34,040 bases of DNA from Phycisphaerales bacterium (lineage in GTDB: Bacteria; Planctomycetota; Phycisphaerae; Phycisphaerales; SM1A02). The stretch is from contig VEQS01000008.1 of NCBI GenBank assembly GCA_018883105.1, positions 1-34,040 on the forward strand. Reading direction: 5' to 3'. The notes under the pieces were generated by a model that saw nothing but the letters and a program-made list of their open reading frames with translations, was not told the DNA's origin and did not search any database. Both the position numbers and the translations under genes were made by a program. Positions within the stretch are counted from its first letter, which is position 1; the number at the start of each line of letters is the position of its first letter. This document shows positions 1 to 8,158 of this stretch, piece by piece.

Positions 1-874
1 CGGTCCACGACTGCCAGAAGGTGCCGAGGGCAGCGAGCGCACCGAGCGCGACGAGCCACGCGCGTGCGTCGTCGGGCATGGGCTCGATGCCGCGCGTTGC
101 CATGAGCGCCAGCGCTCCGCCGAGGAGCAGCCATCCGCCTGCGAACGACGTGAGCACGCGTGCCACCAGGTTGGTGGCCACGAACCCGAGCAGGAGGCCC
201 GAGAGCGCGCCGGTGGCGATCGAGCCGACGAGGAGCGTCCGGTAGGCGGGCGCCACCGCGGAACAGGCGGCACTCGAGCGCTCCCACGCGCGGCGTGCGG
301 CGTCGGCGGTGTCGCGCAGGAGGTGTTCGCCGGCCGGCGCGGCGGCGTCGGCGGTGCGCGCCAGGGCATCCTCCGATGCATCCGCCGGTGCCAGCACCGA
401 CAGGAGCCGCATGCCGGCGCGCTGGCCGTCGCCGGGGCGCGCGGCCTCGCGTGGGCTGGCGACGAGCGCGTGCCCAAGGTCGCGAGGAGCGGTGTCGAGC
501 GAACCGCCCGCCATGACCGCGAAGGCGATGATGGCGCCCACGGTGGCCCCGACGGACGCCGCGGCGACGGCCACGGTCGGCCGGTAGAGGAGGGCGCCAC
601 CGAGGAGCCCGGCCACGGCGCCCGACGCGGCGGCCGCCCAGAGCGGGACCTGCGGCAGGGCGTGGCGTGCGGCGACGATCGCTCCCAGGAAGCCGATGGT
701 CATGGCGGCCAGCACCACGGCCGGGCGCAGCACGCGCGCGCCGAACAGGATCAGGCAGGTGCCCGCCAGCATGGCCACGGCAAGCGCGGTGCGCGTCCCC
801 GACGGCAGGGCGGCGTCGGCGAGGAACGGTGCCAGGGCGCCTGTCGGGAATTGGATCGCGGCCGCGTGCGTCAC
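1..874 (-). CDS. multi-pass membrane protein, C-terminus cut by window edge
   Basis: An open frame runs from a GTG at 874 off the left edge, giving at least 291 residues. It begins [10 protein letters not shown] and quickly enters a run of hydrophobic helices rich in Ala, Gly, Leu and Val (about residues 25-125, at least four segments). A polar, Ala/Asp/Arg-rich stretch follows (about 130-200), then more membrane helices up to the cut end (for example around [13 protein letters not shown] and [12 protein letters not shown]). Codon positions show the third-position GC bias of the neighbours, which supports a real gene although no start-to-stop frame is closed here. The layout loosely resembles TM7S3/TM198-like (DUF4203) membrane proteins, but I cannot assign a family with confidence. 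It is divergent from the DUF255 gene with only 36 bp between the starts. The GTG start is the best available choice: no ATG lies in frame nearby and the ribosome-binding site is weak. Confidence 0.6.
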   Translation of the reverse strand, partial: MTHAAAIQFPTGALAPFLADAALPSGTRTALAVAMLAGTCLILFGARVLRPAVVLAAMTIGFLGAIVAARHALPQVPLWAAAASGAVAGLLGGALLYRPTVAVAAASVGATVGAIIAFAVMAGGSLDTAPRDLGHALVASPREAARPGDGQRAGMRLLSVLAPADASEDALARTADAAAPAGEHLLRDTADAARRAWERSSAACSAVAPAYRTLLVGSIATGALSGLLLGFVATNLVARVLTSFAGGWLLLGGALALMATRGIEPMPDDARAWLVALGALAALGTFWQSWT

Positions 875-897
875 GCTTCCCGTGTCATCGGCTCGCC

Positions 898-903
898 TAG
901 CCT
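898..903 (+). promoter_or_regulatory. candidate -10 box, leaderless start of the DUF255 gene
   Basis: TAGCCT, preceded by CC, ends 7 nt before the GTG at 911. It matches the TANNNT hexamer seen before several other operon-leading genes here. No Shine-Dalgarno sequence fits between it and the GTG, so a leaderless transcript is inferred. Confidence 0.4.
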
Positions 904-910
904 TCGGGCC

Positions 911-2821
911 GTGAAAGTCGACCCTGACGGCCCCGGCAACCGCCTCCGCGGCGCGAGCAGCCCCTACCTGCTCCAGCACGCCCGGAACCCGGTCGACTGG
1001 TGGCCGTGGTGCGCCGAGGCGATCGCCGAGGCACGCCGGCGCGACCTGCCGCTCTTCGTCTCGGTGGGCTACAGCACCTGCTACTGGTGCCACGTCATGG
1101 AGCGCGAGACGTTTGAGTCGTCCGCCGCGGCGGCTCTCCTGAACGACGCGTGCGTGCCGGTCAAGGTGGACCGCGAGCAGCGGCCGGACGTCGATGAACT
1201 GCTGATGACCGCCTGCCAGGCGTTCACGCAGCTCACCGAGGGGCGTGCGAGCGGCGGCTGGCCGCTCAACGTGTTCCTTGATCCCGGGTCGCTCGAGCCC
1301 TTCTTCTGCGGCACCTACTTCCCGCCCGAGCCGGCGTTCGGCCGGCCGTCCTTCGGCGACCTGGTGCGCGCGGTCGCCACGGCGTGGGCCGAGGACCGTG
1401 CGGGCATGCGCGACCAGGCGCGCCGGATCGCCGACGTGGTGCGCCGGCAGATGGGCGGCATGGCGTCTGCCCCGGCCGAGCGTGCGGGCGGGGCGGCGGG
1501 GCTCGCGTCCGACGAAACCGCCGCCCACGTGGCGTCGGCGCTGGTGCGGCTTTCCGATCCCTCCAACGGCGGGTTCGGCGGCGCACCGAAGTTCCCGACG
1601 CCGCCGTACCCGCGCTTCCTGCTCGAGGCCGGCGGTCCCGGCGCCGAGCAGGTGGTGCGACGTGCCCTGGACGGCATGGCGACGGGCGGCGTGTTCGACC
1701 AGGTCGGCGGCGGATTCCACCGATACGCCGTCGATTCGTCGTGGACGGTGCCGCACTTCGAGAAGATGCTCTACGACAACGGGCTGCTGGCGTCGCTGTA
1801 CGCCGACGCACACCGGCGGTGGGGCGACCCGTTCCATGCCGAGGTGGCGCGGCGCACGTGCGCGTACGTCATGCGCGAGATGACGGGCGAGCACGGCCGG
1901 TTCCTGAGCGCGCAGGATGCCGAGGTCGACGCGCGCGAGGGCGGCAACTACGTGTGGACGCCGGACGAGGCGCGGTCGGTGCTGTCGGGCGCCGGGCTCG
2001 GCGCGGACGACGTGTCGTTCGCCTTCCGGCTGTACGGGCTGGACGGCGCGCCCAACTTCAAGGACCCGCACCATCCCGAGGCGCCGGCGGTGCACGTGCT
2101 GCGCCTGTCGGCGCGCCCGGACGCGCTGGCCGCGGCGTGGAAGGTCGAGCCGCGCGCGTTCGCGGCGGCCCGTGCCCGCGTGGATGCGGCGCTGCTCGCG
2201 GCGCGCGCGCGCCGGCCACAGCCGCTCACCGACGACAAGACCATCGCCGCCTGGAGCGGGCTCATGGCCGAGGGCCTGGCCGACGCGGGCGACGCGCTCG
2301 GCGAGCGCGCGTTGGTCGACGCCGCGGCGCGCGGCGCGCGGTTCGTGCTGGAGCGCATGCGCACGCCGGACGGGCGGCTGATGCGCTGCTGGCGCGGCGG
2401 CACGGCGGAGATCCCTGGTTTCCTGGAAGACCACGCGAACCTGGCGAACGCGTGCCTGGCGATCGCGCGGGCGACCGGCGACGCGGGCTGGCGGGTCCAC
2501 GCGCGCGCGCTGCTCGACGTCGCCGAGCGCCTGTTCCGCGACCCCGCCTCCGGGGCCTGGTACGAGACCGAGGACGGTGCGCCCGACCTCTTCGTGCGCG
2601 TGCGCAGCACGGACGACGGCGCGATGCCCAGCGGCACGTCGTCGGTGCTGCGCGCCTCGATCATGCTGGCCGAGGCCGATGCCGACGTCGCGCGCCTCGA
2701 CCGCGCCGAGGCATCGATCGACGCGGTGGCGCCCGGTCTTCGCGAGCAGCCCGTGGCGGCGAGCGGATCGGTGCTGGCGGCGCGCCGCCTGGCCGCCGCG
2801 CGGGCGCGGATGCGCGGCTAA
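911..2821 (+). CDS. DUF255 thioredoxin-like protein (YyaL/SPATA20 family)
   Basis: A 636-residue cytoplasmic protein of the YyaL/SPATA20 family. The N-terminal thioredoxin-like domain carries NPVDWWPW (about residues 25-32) and the family's CxxC site as [14 protein letters not shown] (about 55-68); most members have CHWC, here CYWC. The following text [35 protein letters not shown] and [11 protein letters not shown] is typical of the family, and the C-terminal half resembles an (alpha/alpha)6 barrel. The length is close to the usual 600-700 residues. The biochemical role of the family is unsettled: a redox or sugar-modifying role is proposed from the folds only. The frame is open upstream, but GTG 911 is chosen because homology begins at once and a -10-like TAGCCT lies 7 nt before it. 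The asparaginase-like gene follows after 17 nt and may be co-transcribed. Confidence 0.88.
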   Translation: MKVDPDGPGNRLRGASSPYLLQHARNPVDWWPWCAEAIAEARRRDLPLFVSVGYSTCYWCHVMERETFESSAAAALLNDACVPVKVDREQRPDVDELLMTACQAFTQLTEGRASGGWPLNVFLDPGSLEPFFCGTYFPPEPAFGRPSFGDLVRAVATAWAEDRAGMRDQARRIADVVRRQMGGMASAPAERAGGAAGLASDETAAHVASALVRLSDPSNGGFGGAPKFPTPPYPRFLLEAGGPGAEQVVRRALDGMATGGVFDQVGGGFHRYAVDSSWTVPHFEKMLYDNGLLASLYADAHRRWGDPFHAEVARRTCAYVMREMTGEHGRFLSAQDAEVDAREGGNYVWTPDEARSVLSGAGLGADDVSFAFRLYGLDGAPNFKDPHHPEAPAVHVLRLSARPDALAAAWKVEPRAFAAARARVDAALLAARARRPQPLTDDKTIAAWSGLMAEGLADAGDALGERALVDAAARGARFVLERMRTPDGRLMRCWRGGTAEIPGFLEDHANLANACLAIARATGDAGWRVHARALLDVAERLFRDPASGAWYETEDGAPDLFVRVRSTDDGAMPSGTSSVLRASIMLAEADADVARLDRAEASIDAVAPGLREQPVAASGSVLAARRLAAARARMRG

Positions 2822-2838
2822 CCTCTCGCGCCCCTCCC

Positions 2839-3354
2839 ATGGCTTTCCAGGTCGCGCTCATCTCCACCGGCGGCACCATCGAGAAGACCTTCGACGAGCT
2901 GCACGGCGTGCTGCAGAACCGGGTCAGCGTGCTGGATGCGATCCTCGCGTCGCTGACGCTGGAGGGGATGTCCATCGAGCGCGTCCCGCTCATGAACAAG
3001 GACAGCCTGGAGATGACCGAGGACGACCACGAGCTGATCTCCCGTGCCGCGCTGGAGTGCGCGGCGCGCGCCGACGGCGTGGTGGTGGTCCATGGCACCG
3101 ACCGCCTGGCGGTGACGGGAGAGCGGATCCATGCGCAGCTGTCGGCGGCCGGCGCGCCGCGCCGCGCGGTGGTGCTCACCGGCGCCATGCGCCCCTACGA
3201 GCTGCGCCGCACCGACGCCGTGCAGAACATGACCGAGGCGCTGTGCGCCGTGCAGCTCCTGGCTCCGGGTGCCTACGTGGCGATGCACGGGCGCGTGCTC
3301 GCCTTCCCCGGGGTCCGCAAGGACCACGGGCGGATGACCTTCGTCAAGGGCTGA
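2839..3354 (+). CDS. short asparaginase-like protein (N-terminal domain only)
   Basis: A 171-residue protein matching only the N-terminal domain of bacterial L-asparaginases. Visible motifs are the nucleophile loop ISTGGTIEK (Thr12 equivalent), VVVVHGTDRLAVTGE (the Thr-Asp pair), VVLTGAMRP and the Lys-containing GVRKDHGRMTF segment near the end. The C-terminal domain, which in type I and II enzymes completes the active site across a subunit interface, is absent, so full-length enzymes are about twice as long. Stand-alone short members exist as a recognised subgroup; whether they hydrolyse asparagine is not established by the sequence. The ATG sits 17 nt after the DUF255 stop with no clear Shine-Dalgarno sequence; TAACCT lies 14 nt upstream. 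It converges on the POT gene with a gap of 10 bp. Confidence 0.85.
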   Translation: MAFQVALISTGGTIEKTFDELHGVLQNRVSVLDAILASLTLEGMSIERVPLMNKDSLEMTEDDHELISRAALECAARADGVVVVHGTDRLAVTGERIHAQLSAAGAPRRAVVLTGAMRPYELRRTDAVQNMTEALCAVQLLAPGAYVAMHGRVLAFPGVRKDHGRMTFVKG

Positions 3355-3364
3355 CGGCGCGCGG

Positions 3365-5233
3365 TCAGTGCGCGCCGTGGCCGGCGGCCTCCGCGTCGCT
3401 CAGGTGCATGCGCGCCTTGAGCCACGGCGAGATGGCGAAGAGGATCACGGCCGACACCGCCGCGGCGATCGCGATCCCGCCGAAGACGTCGCCGTAGACG
3501 CCCACCGTCTCGGTGGGAGGCGGCACGGTGGCACCCTCGCCGCCTTCGCTGACGCCGGTCAATCCGGCGATCGCGGCGGCCACGAGGTGGCTGAACGCGG
3601 TGGCCAGGAACCAGGCGCCCATGATGGTGCTGGCGATCGCGGCGGGCGAGAGCTTGGTCACCAGCGACAGGCCCACCGGGGAGAGGCACAGCTCGCCCGT
3701 GGTCTGAAGGAGGTAGCCGAGCAGCAGCCACTGCATCGCCGTCATGCCGTTGCCGTCGGCGGCGCGCGCGCCCATCCAGAAGCAGGCGAACCCGCCGGCC
3801 AGCTGCAGCAGGCCGAGCGCGAACTTCACGCCGGCGCTCGGGTCGCGGCGGCCGAGCGCGCCCCAGAGCCAGCTGAACACCGGCCCGAACAGCAGGATGA
3901 ACGTCGGGTTGGCGGCCTGGAAGACGCTCGCCTTGACCTCGTCGCCGCCCACAACGAGGCCCTTGGCCACGTCCTCGGCGTCGGCGGTGAAGGTGATCCG
4001 TCCCTCGGGCAGGCCGTCCTTCTGCGCCTTCTGGGCGACCTCGATGTCGGTGAGGGTCCACGTCCTGCCGTTGACGTCGACGCCCAGGAACTCCTGCGTG
4101 ACCACCACGTCGGTGTAGACCTGTCCCTCGCGCACGTCGGTGCCGCCGACCACGCGGTCGACGTTGCGGTCGGTGAAGTTGTTGACGCTCGAGCCGGCCT
4201 GCTCGAAGAACGCCCAGAACAGCATGCTGAAGAAGCAGAGCACCAGCACCACCGTCAGCCGGTCGCGCACGATCCGGTCGCTGCGCAGGGCGGTGGCGAT
4301 GATCGAGCCGAAGGCGATCACGCCGACCAGGTTCAGCATCCACGTCGCGTAGGTGTTGTGGGAGACCAGGAGCGCGATCGGGGCGACGGCGGCGAGCGTG
4401 CCGGCCATGATCGGCAGCACGAATCGCGGCCGGACCGGGTTGCCGGCGGCGTCGCGCGGCGCGCCGGTTCCCTCGGGCAGCCCGCCGCCGCCCAGCTTCA
4501 CGAAGCTCACGGCGCCCGCGCCGAGCAGGGCGATCGCGATCGGGAGGTTGAGCAGGACCTGCGTGCGGTCGTCGCGGGCGAACCAGAACATGGTGCCGAC
4601 GATCGCGAACGACGCGAGCAGGATCAGCGCACGCGCCACCCCGCGCGGGGCGACGAAGGTCGCGAGCCCGAGGAGCATCCCGAGCGTCGCAAGCCCGAAC
4701 CCGTAGTGCCAGCCGTAGGTCTCCCCGATGTAGCCGCAGACCAGCGGCGCGAGCGCGGCGCCGAGGTTGATTCCCATGTAGAAGATGGTGAACCCGGCGT
4801 CCCGCTTGGTGCTCTCCCGTGGGTAGAGCGACCCCACCATCGTCGAGATGTTCGGCTTGAAGAAGCCGTTGCCGACGATCAGCAGCGCGAGCGCGCCGAA
4901 GAGCGCCCACTCCTGCTCGATCGCCATGAGCAGGTGGCCGCCCGCCATCAGCACGCCGCCCCAGATCACGGCGAGGCGCGCGCCGAGGTAGCGGTCGGCC
5001 AGGATGCCGCCGAGGTAGGGCGTCGCGTAGACGAGCGCACCGTAGGCGCCGTAGATCGCGTAGGCGCGCTTGTCGTCGGCGTGCAGGAACCCCTTGATCA
5101 GGTAGAAGGTGAGCAGGGCCCGCATCCCGTAGAACGAGAAGCGTTCCCACATCTCCACGAAGAACAGGAGGAAGAGGCCCGGCGGGTGCGAGTCCGCGGG
5201 GCCGGCCGATGCGCGCAGCGTGGCGTTCGTCAT
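3365..5233 (-). CDS. POT/PTR2 family proton-coupled peptide transporter
   Basis: A 622-residue inner-membrane transporter of the proton-dependent oligopeptide family (MFS fold), expected to import di- and tripeptides using the proton gradient. The first helix carries the proton-coupling motif EMWERFSFYG (ExxERFxYY class). Further family signatures are PYLGGILADRYLGAR, GNGFFKPNISTMVG, FYMGINLGAALAP and, near the end, TTGELCLSPVGLSLV. It is longer than the usual 450-500 residues because a soluble insert of about 90 residues (from FTDRNVDRVVGG to the FQAANPTF region) separates two helices; this is predicted to be extracytoplasmic and is seen in several related groups. The C-terminus ends in a His/Ala tail. 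The ATG lies 9 nt after a TACACT hexamer, consistent with a leaderless transcript. It is divergent from the Nudix gene with 26 bp between starts. Confidence 0.92.
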   Translation of the reverse strand: MTNATLRASAGPADSHPPGLFLLFFVEMWERFSFYGMRALLTFYLIKGFLHADDKRAYAIYGAYGALVYATPYLGGILADRYLGARLAVIWGGVLMAGGHLLMAIEQEWALFGALALLIVGNGFFKPNISTMVGSLYPRESTKRDAGFTIFYMGINLGAALAPLVCGYIGETYGWHYGFGLATLGMLLGLATFVAPRGVARALILLASFAIVGTMFWFARDDRTQVLLNLPIAIALLGAGAVSFVKLGGGGLPEGTGAPRDAAGNPVRPRFVLPIMAGTLAAVAPIALLVSHNTYATWMLNLVGVIAFGSIIATALRSDRIVRDRLTVVLVLCFFSMLFWAFFEQAGSSVNNFTDRNVDRVVGGTDVREGQVYTDVVVTQEFLGVDVNGRTWTLTDIEVAQKAQKDGLPEGRITFTADAEDVAKGLVVGGDEVKASVFQAANPTFILLFGPVFSWLWGALGRRDPSAGVKFALGLLQLAGGFACFWMGARAADGNGMTAMQWLLLGYLLQTTGELCLSPVGLSLVTKLSPAAIASTIMGAWFLATAFSHLVAAAIAGLTGVSEGGEGATVPPPTETVGVYGDVFGGIAIAAAVSAVILFAISPWLKARMHLSDAEAAGHGAH

Positions 5234-5242
5234 CGAGGGCGA

Positions 5243-5252
5243 AGTGTAGAGT
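5243..5252. promoter_or_regulatory. overlapping divergent -10 boxes, POT and Nudix genes
   Basis: The ten bases read AGTGTAGAGT. On the minus strand 5243-5248 gives TACACT, 9 nt before the POT ATG (5233). On the plus strand 5247-5252 gives TAGAGT, 7 nt before the Nudix ATG (5260). The two hexamers share two bases, so the two genes can hardly be transcribed from both at the same instant. Confidence 0.4.
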
Positions 5253-5259
5253 GGCCCCG

Positions 5260-5952
5260 ATGGGATCGCCCGAGCACGCCGTTGCCGCGGGTCGGCTCGT
5301 GCCGCTCCGGCGCCCGCCGCTCCTGTCGGTGGTCGAGGGCCCGTTCGTCCCCGAGCGTGCCTCGCTCGACGAGGTGGACCGCGCCTGGCAGGCGCTGGTC
5401 CGGCGCGTGCCGCGGGCCTTCGACGGCCCGATGCTCCATGTGCTGGGAACGAGCCGCAACGGCCACGGCGGCGTCACCATCCACTGCACCCCGTCGAGCT
5501 ACCGCTTCCACGCGGTGATGCACGAGGGGCTCGACACCGGCATGCGGCCGCTGGGGGTGAAGGCCATCACCTTCGGCCCGGAGGGCCGGGTGGTCATGGG
5601 CCGACGCGGCATGGGCACCCTGAACTACCCGGGCCTCTGGGAATTCGCGCCGGCCGGGACGATCGAGCCGGGCGTCCCGCCCGCCGAGATGATCCTTCGC
5701 GAGCTGGCCGAGGAGACCGGCTGGCGCGCATCGCAGCCGCCCGCGCCGCGGGCGCTCCTCTTTGACCCGGTGACGCGGACCTGGGAGGTGGTGTTCACGA
5801 TCGACGCCGTGCCTGGCGACGTGCAGGTGGAGCACTGGGAGTGCGCGGAGGTGCGCGCCGTGGTGCCGGGCGAGTGGCCGGGCGAACTGTCGCCGGTCGC
5901 GCGGCAGATGATGCCGATCCTGGAGGCCGAGCGCCGTGCGCGCGGGTGCTGA
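5260..5952 (+). CDS. Nudix hydrolase
   Basis: A 230-residue protein with a C-terminal Nudix domain (about residues 100-225). The Nudix box contains RELAEETGW, giving the metal-binding REUxEE core, preceded by AGTIEPGVPPAEMIL. The first Glu of the consensus (GX5EX7REUXEEXGU) is Val here (EPGV instead of EPGE). The N-terminal hundred residues contain LSVVEGPFVPERASL and a segment with HCTPSSYRFHAVMHEGL, a pre-domain often found in Nudix proteins of unknown substrate. Such enzymes cleave nucleoside diphosphates linked to another moiety; the substrate cannot be read from the sequence. The frame is open further upstream, but ATG 5260 is preferred because TAGAGT lies 7 nt before it and an earlier start would run into the divergent POT gene. 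It overlaps the next gene by 17 bp. Confidence 0.85.
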   Translation: MGSPEHAVAAGRLVPLRRPPLLSVVEGPFVPERASLDEVDRAWQALVRRVPRAFDGPMLHVLGTSRNGHGGVTIHCTPSSYRFHAVMHEGLDTGMRPLGVKAITFGPEGRVVMGRRGMGTLNYPGLWEFAPAGTIEPGVPPAEMILRELAEETGWRASQPPAPRALLFDPVTRTWEVVFTIDAVPGDVQVEHWECAEVRAVVPGEWPGELSPVARQMMPILEAERRARGC

Positions 5953-6646
5953 GCCGTCGATCGCCGCGGCCGACGTGGTGCGCCGTGGCGCGCGCGAGGC
6001 GGTGGTCGTGAAGCCCGCGGGCCTCTCGAGCGAGGCGCCGGGTGCCGGCCGCCCGGGCGCGCCGCGCACGCTCATCGAGCAGGTGCGCACGCTCCTTGGC
6101 TGGCCCGACGCGCAGCTGCCGCACCGGCTCGACCGGCCGACGCGCGGGTTCGTGGTCGTGGCGCGCGACCGCGAGGCGGTGGCCGAGCACAACGCGTCGA
6201 TCCGCGTCGGCGCGTGGACGAAGCGGTACCTGGCGCGCGTGCGGCCGGCGCCGGGCATCGACCCGGGTGCGCTGGTCGGCGAGCATCGCGCGTACCTGCG
6301 CCGCGAGGGCACGGTGGCGCGCGTGGTGCGCTCGGGCGGTGATCCGTCGACCCTCGCCATCGAGGCCGTCGCGCCCGCACCGGGGCGGCCCGGCGAGTTC
6401 CACGCCGTCGTGCTGCTTGCCACCGGCCGCTACCACCAGGTCCGCGTGATGCTGGCGCACCTCGGTGCGCCGCTTGTCGGCGACCGCGACTACGGCGGTG
6501 CGCCCGGCGCGATGTACCTCGAGCATGCGTGGCTCGCGCATCCTTCGATCGACGAGGGCGTTCGCGTCGTCGACTGGCGGCCCGACGATCCGGGACGCGA
6601 TCCCGTCGCCCCCGCGCTCGTCGCCGCGCTCAGCGCGCGTTCGTGA
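5936..6646 (+). CDS. RluA-family RNA pseudouridine synthase
   Basis: A 236-residue protein of the RluA/RsuA pseudouridine synthase fold, converting uridine to pseudouridine in rRNA or tRNA. The catalytic aspartate motif is PHRLDRPTRGFVVVAR (HRLDxxTxG, about residues 62-77). The later conserved pieces LLATGRYHQVRVMLAHLG and PLVGDRDYGG place the uracil pocket and C-terminal core. There is no N-terminal S4 RNA-binding domain, so it is the short form of the family; the exact target is not predictable. It starts with a GTG inside the end of the Nudix gene (17 bp overlap), so the two are probably translated from one message. The 3' end overlaps the convergent lipoprotein gene by 17 bp. Confidence 0.88.
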   Translation: MRAGAEPSIAAADVVRRGAREAVVVKPAGLSSEAPGAGRPGAPRTLIEQVRTLLGWPDAQLPHRLDRPTRGFVVVARDREAVAEHNASIRVGAWTKRYLARVRPAPGIDPGALVGEHRAYLRREGTVARVVRSGGDPSTLAIEAVAPAPGRPGEFHAVVLLATGRYHQVRVMLAHLGAPLVGDRDYGGAPGAMYLEHAWLAHPSIDEGVRVVDWRPDDPGRDPVAPALVAALSARS

Positions 6647-7241
6647 CGGCGGCTGCGGGCATGCCCACCCAGCGCACCTTGCCGAGTCGGTTGGTGACGA
6701 ACTGGCTGGCCGCGCGTCGCGTGGCGCGCGCGTTGTCGGCGTTCTCGAACGCCCCGAGCGTGCCGGTCATCTCGGCCGGGCTCAGGAGGTCGACGAACCC
6801 GGGGGTCTTGTCGACGAGCGAGATGCTCGAGCCGGTGATGTCCACCTCGATCTCGCCGTCTCCGGCGCGGCCCGCGCGGATGAACCCGAAGCCGCCGCCG
6901 ACGTAGACGCCGACCTCGCCGTTCGAGACCACGACGAAGCGAATCGAGAGGTTGGTCGAGCTCGGCTCGATCGGGGTCTTGCCCGGCCGCGGCCGCCACA
7001 GGACCTCGACGTGCAGGAAGCGCCCGTTGCGGGCGGTGCCGCGCGCCAGGTCCTCGTAGGGAATGTCGCTGAAGACGACGGTGGTCTGGGCGGGTTCGAT
7101 CGCGAACGTGCCAGTCTCGAACCGGCTGCTCAGTCGGATGGCGGTGTCGCCGGCGCCCACGGCGTCGACGGTTCCGCCGGCCTCGATCGAGCAGCCCGCG
7201 CAGCCGAGCGCCAGGGCCGCGGCGGCGGCCAGGCGGATCAT
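6630..7241 (-). CDS. putative lipoprotein of unknown function
   Basis: A 203-residue protein with a short signal peptide, MIRLAAAAALALGCAGCS, ending in two cysteines; either Cys could serve as a lipobox cysteine, though the -3 position is not the usual Leu. The mature part is beta-rich and contains TTVVFSDIPYEDLARG, LSIRFVVVSNGEVGVYVGGGFGF and a small helical, Arg/Ala-rich end. I do not recognise the family. Its start overlaps the stop of the amidohydrolase-like gene as ATGA, so it is probably the third gene of the ubiE operon and translationally coupled. The 3' end overlaps rluA by 17 bp on the other strand. A role in the cell envelope is inferred only from the signal peptide. Confidence 0.7.
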   Translation of the reverse strand: MIRLAAAAALALGCAGCSIEAGGTVDAVGAGDTAIRLSSRFETGTFAIEPAQTTVVFSDIPYEDLARGTARNGRFLHVEVLWRPRPGKTPIEPSSTNLSIRFVVVSNGEVGVYVGGGFGFIRAGRAGDGEIEVDITGSSISLVDKTPGFVDLLSPAEMTGTLGAFENADNARATRRAASQFVTNRLGKVRWVGMPAAAVTNAR

Positions 7242-8158
7242 CGCCGGTCCCGCGAGAGGTCGCCCTCCGCGGCGGCGCGGTCGCCGCGCACGCTTCTCGC
7301 GGCCGGGGAATCGATGCCCAGCACCGAGAACGGGTCGCGCTCGGCGATCGAGCGGAGCGCGGTGCGCGGGATGGCAGGCAGCTGCGTGCCGTGCGCGAAC
7401 GCGTTCACCGAGTACAGGTGCTCGATGGCCTTCGCCGGCTGTTCGTAGGGGAAGCCGCTGCCGAAGAAGAGCTTGTCCAGCACGCCCATCGCCTGCGCGC
7501 CCAGGAGCGCCGTGTAGAGCTGCCACGGCCGGCCGGCCACGCCGCTGATCTCGGCGAAGACGTTCGGGTGCTTGATGAGCATCGCCAGGCACTCGTCGGT
7601 CCACGGCCAGCCGAGCTCGCCCACCACGATGCGCATCTTCGGGTGCGCACGCGCCACCTCGTCGAGGCCGGTCGGACGGTCGAACTCGAGGGTCCCGGCG
7701 GGCACCGGCGGGCCGGGTCGAAGCACGAAGAGCGGCAGGCCCAGTTCCTCGATGCGCGCATAGAGGCGCATGGCGTCCGAGTGCGCCGGGTGGAAGCCCT
7801 GCGCGCTCGGCGAGATCGACACGCCGACGAGGCCGAGCTCGAGCGCGCGCTCGAGCTGCGCCCGGGCGTCCGGCGACATGGGGTCGATGCCCGCGATGCC
7901 GGCAAGGCGCGCGGGGTTGGTGCGCACCACCTCGGCGACGAACTCGTTCGGGATGCCCGCGTCGAGCAGGCGGGACTGGAAGCCGTGCACGAGCGACGCG
8001 GCAACCGGTGCGGAGGCGCGCTCATGGGCGGCGGCGGTCGATTCGAGGCGCGAACCCCGGGAAGCCATCATCCGCCGGACGGCGGCGGCGGTTTCCCGGC
8101 CGAGCTGTTCCGGGGCGTTGAAGACGCGGGTGGCGCAGTCGACGATCATCGGGGTCAT
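7238..8158 (-). CDS. amidohydrolase-2-fold protein lacking metal ligands
   Basis: A 306-residue TIM-barrel protein related to the amidohydrolase-2 family (PF04909). Barrel landmarks are readable: RLAGIAGIDPMSP, ALELGLVGVSISPS, LPLFVLRPGPP, MRIVVGELGWPW, NVFAEISGV and LFFGSGFPYEQP. The residues that bind metal in active members are replaced: the first-strand HxH is Cys8-Ala9-Thr10, the strand-5 His is Arg147, the strand-6 His (GHLG) is Glu181, and the terminal Asp (GSDFP) is Gly235. It is therefore unlikely to be a metal-dependent hydrolase. The ATG at 8158 overlaps the ubiE stop as ATGA and has a good AGGAAGG Shine-Dalgarno sequence at 8163-8169. The lipoprotein gene follows with another ATGA overlap. 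The role is unknown; a link to quinone chemistry is suggested only by the operon. Confidence 0.78.
   Translation of the reverse strand: MTPMIVDCATRVFNAPEQLGRETAAAVRRMMASRGSRLESTAAAHERASAPVAASLVHGFQSRLLDAGIPNEFVAEVVRTNPARLAGIAGIDPMSPDARAQLERALELGLVGVSISPSAQGFHPAHSDAMRLYARIEELGLPLFVLRPGPPVPAGTLEFDRPTGLDEVARAHPKMRIVVGELGWPWTDECLAMLIKHPNVFAEISGVAGRPWQLYTALLGAQAMGVLDKLFFGSGFPYEQPAKAIEHLYSVNAFAHGTQLPAIPRTALRSIAERDPFSVLGIDSPAARSVRGDRAAAEGDLSRDRR

Noticed and set aside
323-910. N-terminal extension of the DUF255 protein by about 196 residues
   Set aside because: The extra part is low-complexity Arg/Gly/His text antisense to a membrane protein; the family begins near the GTG at 911.
3368-5518. A 716-codon plus-strand open frame antisense to the POT transporter
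   Set aside because: The minus strand has an unmistakable transporter; the plus frame is rich in His, Glu, Arg and Asp with no domain.
7242-7604. Longer form of the lipoprotein (324 residues) starting at 7604
   Set aside because: It would overlap the amidohydrolase-like gene by more than 350 bp and would bury the signal peptide in the middle of the protein.
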